The notes under the pieces: model-generated
What the model saw: the letters and a program-made list of their open reading frames with translations, nothing else
Told to the model about the DNA's origin: nothing
Database searches by the model: none
Shown: one piece after another, positions 61,281 to 64,000 of the stretch
Position numbering within the stretch: position 1 is the stretch's first letter
Layout of the letters: each line of letters begins with the position of its first letter
Source: Owenia fusiformis
Taxonomy: Eukaryota > Annelida > Polychaeta > Sabellida > Oweniidae
Length of the DNA stretch: 64,000 nucleotides
NCBI GenBank assembly: GCA_903813345.2
Contig: CAIIXF020000008.1
Coordinates: 4,041,341-4,105,340 of the forward strand
Direction of reading: 5' to 3'
Position numbers and translations under genes: made by a program

Positions 61281-64000
61281 TAGGGTATTCCAGCTTGTGC
61301 TATGAATATGTAAGAGATTGGTTACATATTATGTGAGAATTATTTAATTAAAGACAATATGATAAAATAAACAATATCAATGTAAAAGTAACTTATTAAT
61401 CCATTTCCAAGCAAAATACTTTTCTGTATTTATTCTATAATATCACCTTCAATGAATTTTGCTATATATGTCAAGGTTTAGGGACAAAAATTTATGTCAT
61501 TTTAAAGTAAAGCTTTTTTTTCTTTACAATGACGAGTTGAGAAATTTAAAAACATCCCACTTACTGAACTTTTAAACTTTTAAGGCATGTATTTTCAAAA
61601 AGCTTTACATTGGCGATATTCCATTACATTCTTGGACTTTGATTATTTTACGATTGAAAGTTGTGAACTTTTATATCAGGCATTTCAAATAGCTTTACAT
61701 TGGCGATATTCCATTACATTCTTGGACTTTGATTATTTTACGATTGAAAGTTGTGAACTTTTATATCAGGCATTTCAAATAGCTTTACATTGGACATATT
61801 CCTTTACATTCTTGGACTTACAATATTTTACGATCTGAAGAGGTGAACTTTTACAGCATGCATTTTCAAAAAGCTTTACATTGGCCATATTCCTTTACAT
61901 TCTTGGACTTAGAATATTTCACGAAGCAAAGTTGTGAACTTTTTATGCAGGCATTTTCAAAAAGCTTTACATTGGCGAAATTCCATTACATTCTTGGACT
62001 TAGATTATTTTGCGATTGAAAGTTGTGAACTTTTATAGCATGCATTTTCAAAAAGCTTTACAATGGCCATTTTCCTTTACATTCTTGGACTAAGATTATT
62101 TTACGATATAGAGAACTGAAATTTATGGCATGCATTTTCAAAAAGCTTTACATTGGCCATTTTCCTTTACATTCTTGGACTTAGATTATTTTATGATATA
62201 TAGAAGTGTAATTTATGGCATGCATTTTCAAAAAGCTTTACATTGGCCATTTTACTTTACATTCTTGGACCTAGAATATTTTGCGATTGAAAGTTGTGAA
62301 CTTTTATAGCATGCATTTTCAAAAACCTTTACATTAGGGATATTCCTTTACATTCTTGGACTTAGATTATTTTACTATATATACTTGATAACTTTCAAGG
62401 CATGTATTTTCAAAAAGCTTTACATTGGCCATATTCCTTTACATTCTTGGAATTAGAATATTTTACGAATATGAAGTTGTGAACTTTTTATGCAGGCATT
62501 TTCAAAAAGCTTTACATTGGCGAAATTCCATTACATTCTTGGACTTAGATTATTTTGCGATTGGAAGTTGTGAACTTTTATAGCATGCATTTTCAAAAAG
62601 CTTTACATTGGCCATATTCCTTTACATTCTTGGACTTAGATTATTTAACGATCTATAGAAGTGAAATTTTATGGCATGCATTTTCAAAAAGCTTTACATT
62701 GGCCATTTTCCTTTACATTCTTGGACTTAGTGAACTTTTATGCAGGCATTTTCAAAAAGCTTTACATTGGCGAAATTCCATTACATTCTTGGACTTAGAT
62801 TATTTTGCGATTGAAATACTTGATAACTTTCAAGGCATGTATTTTCAAAAAGCTTTACATTGGCGAAATTCCATTACATTCTTGAACTTAGATTATTTTG
62901 CGATTGAAAGTTGTGAACTTTTATAGCATGCATTTTCAAAAAGCTTTACAATGGCCATTTTCCTTTACATTCTTGGACTTAGAATATTTTACGATCTATA
63001 AAAGTGAAATTTTATGGCATGCATTTTCAAAAAGCTTTACATTGGCCATTTTCCATTACATTTTTGGACTTAGATTATTTTACGATCTACATGTATAGAA
63101 GTGTAATTTTATGGCATGCATTTTCAAAAAGCTTTACATTGGCCATTTTCCTTTACATTCTAGGACTTTGAATATTTCACGAAGCAAAGTTGTGAACTTT
63201 TTATGCAGGCATTTTCAAAAAGCTTTACATTGGCGAAATTCCATTACATTCTTGGACTTAGATTATTTTGCGATTGAAAGTTGTGAACTTTTAGAGCATG
63301 CATTTTCAAAAAGCTATACAATGGCCATTTTCCTTTACATTCTTGGACTTGGATTATTTTACGATCTATAAGTATAAAGTGAAATTTATGGCATGCATTT
63401 TCAAAAACCTTTACATTGGCCATTTTCCTTTACATTCTTGGACTTAGATTATTTTACGATGTAAACTTGAAAAATTTTAAGATATGTATTTTCAAAAAGC
63501 TTTACATTGGCCATATTCCTTTACATTCTTGGACTTAGCTTATTTTACGATATATTATGATAACTCTTAAGGCATGTGTTTTCAAAAAGCTTTACATTGG
63601 CCATTTTCCTTTACATTCTTGGACTTAGAATATTTCACGAAACAAAGTCATGAACTTTTTATGCAGGCATTTTCAAAAAGCTTTACATTGGCGAAATTCC
63701 ATTACATTCTTAGACTTAGATTATTTTGCGATTGAAAGTTGTGAACTTTCAAACATGCATTTTCAAAAAGCTTTACATTGGCCACATTCCTTTACATTCT
63801 TGGACTTAGATTATTTTACGATCTATAGAAGTGAAATTTTATGGCATGCATTTTCAAAAAGCTTTACATTTGCCATTTTCCTTTACATTCTTGGACTTAG
63901 AATATTTTGCGATTGAAAGTTGTGAACTTTTATAGCATGCATTTTCAAAAAGCTTTACATTGGCCACATTCCTTTACATTCTTGGACTTAGATTATTTTA
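61281..64000. repeat. Macro-duplication, second copy with satellite array 2 (cut by window end)
   Basis: Leader 61,281-61,580, then satellite from about 61,580 to the last base (about 27 units visible). Unit order and variants equal those of array 1 from 55,923 onward. Visible differences include ACGAATATGAAG (62,466) for ACGATCTGAAG (57,108) and GAACTTTTATG (62,730) for GAACTATTATG (57,371). Confidence 0.93.

Overview
The window is eukaryotic, AT-rich, intron-rich and full of repeats. It has spliced genes with GT..AG introns, long noncoding stretches, many terminal-inverted-repeat (TIR) elements, a tyrosine-recombinase retroelement and a ~90-bp satellite. Gene content (CDKL kinase, mitochondrial SerRS, Golgi and cytosolic sulfotransferases) and repeat style (ACATGTAC runs, AAAATGGCGGCC repeats, CCCGAGGG hairpins) suggest a marine invertebrate, most likely a lophotrochozoan such as a bivalve. 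That placement is inference; no marker gene fixes the species.

Layout. 1-12,662: the 3' seven exons of a CDKL1/CDKL4-type kinase (+); the first exons lie left of the window. A mariner remnant (785-1,870) sits in the intron before the first visible exon. 12,663-19,361: 3' flank and intergenic DNA with minisatellites, small TIR elements and a ~450-bp palindrome. 19,362-48,485: the 5' part of a mitochondrial seryl-tRNA synthetase gene (SARS2, +) spread over 29 kb; the exons for the catalytic core are not in the window.

Inside SARS2 introns, on the opposite strand, are three intronless Golgi-type sulfotransferase genes: one HS3ST-like (25,865-26,884) and two near-identical uronyl 2-O-sulfotransferase-like genes (31,136-32,149 and 43,510-44,526). 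The last two lie in an ~8-kb direct segmental duplication (28,508-36,890 and 38,028-45,790). Each copy has since taken its own insertions: a DIRS/Ngaro-type retroelement in copy 1, and fold-back, TIR and PIF/Harbinger-like elements in copy 2. Each copy therefore acts as an empty-site control for the other. A complete seven-exon cytosolic sulfotransferase gene (SULT family, minus strand, 50,450-55,254, 328 aa) follows. It lies either inside the next, very long SARS2 intron or just beyond a broken SARS2.

55,923-64,000: two arrays of a ~90-91-bp HindIII satellite. The second array and its flank repeat the first almost base for base at an offset of 5,358 bp. This is either a very recent macro-duplication or an assembly artefact. 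An hAT-type MITE with a clean 8-bp target duplication lies between them.

How the genes relate: all four minus-strand genes encode PAPS-dependent sulfotransferases from three different families. Three would act in the Golgi on glycosaminoglycans and one in the cytosol on small molecules. Their gathering inside and beside one host gene, all antisense to it, is the most unusual feature of the window.
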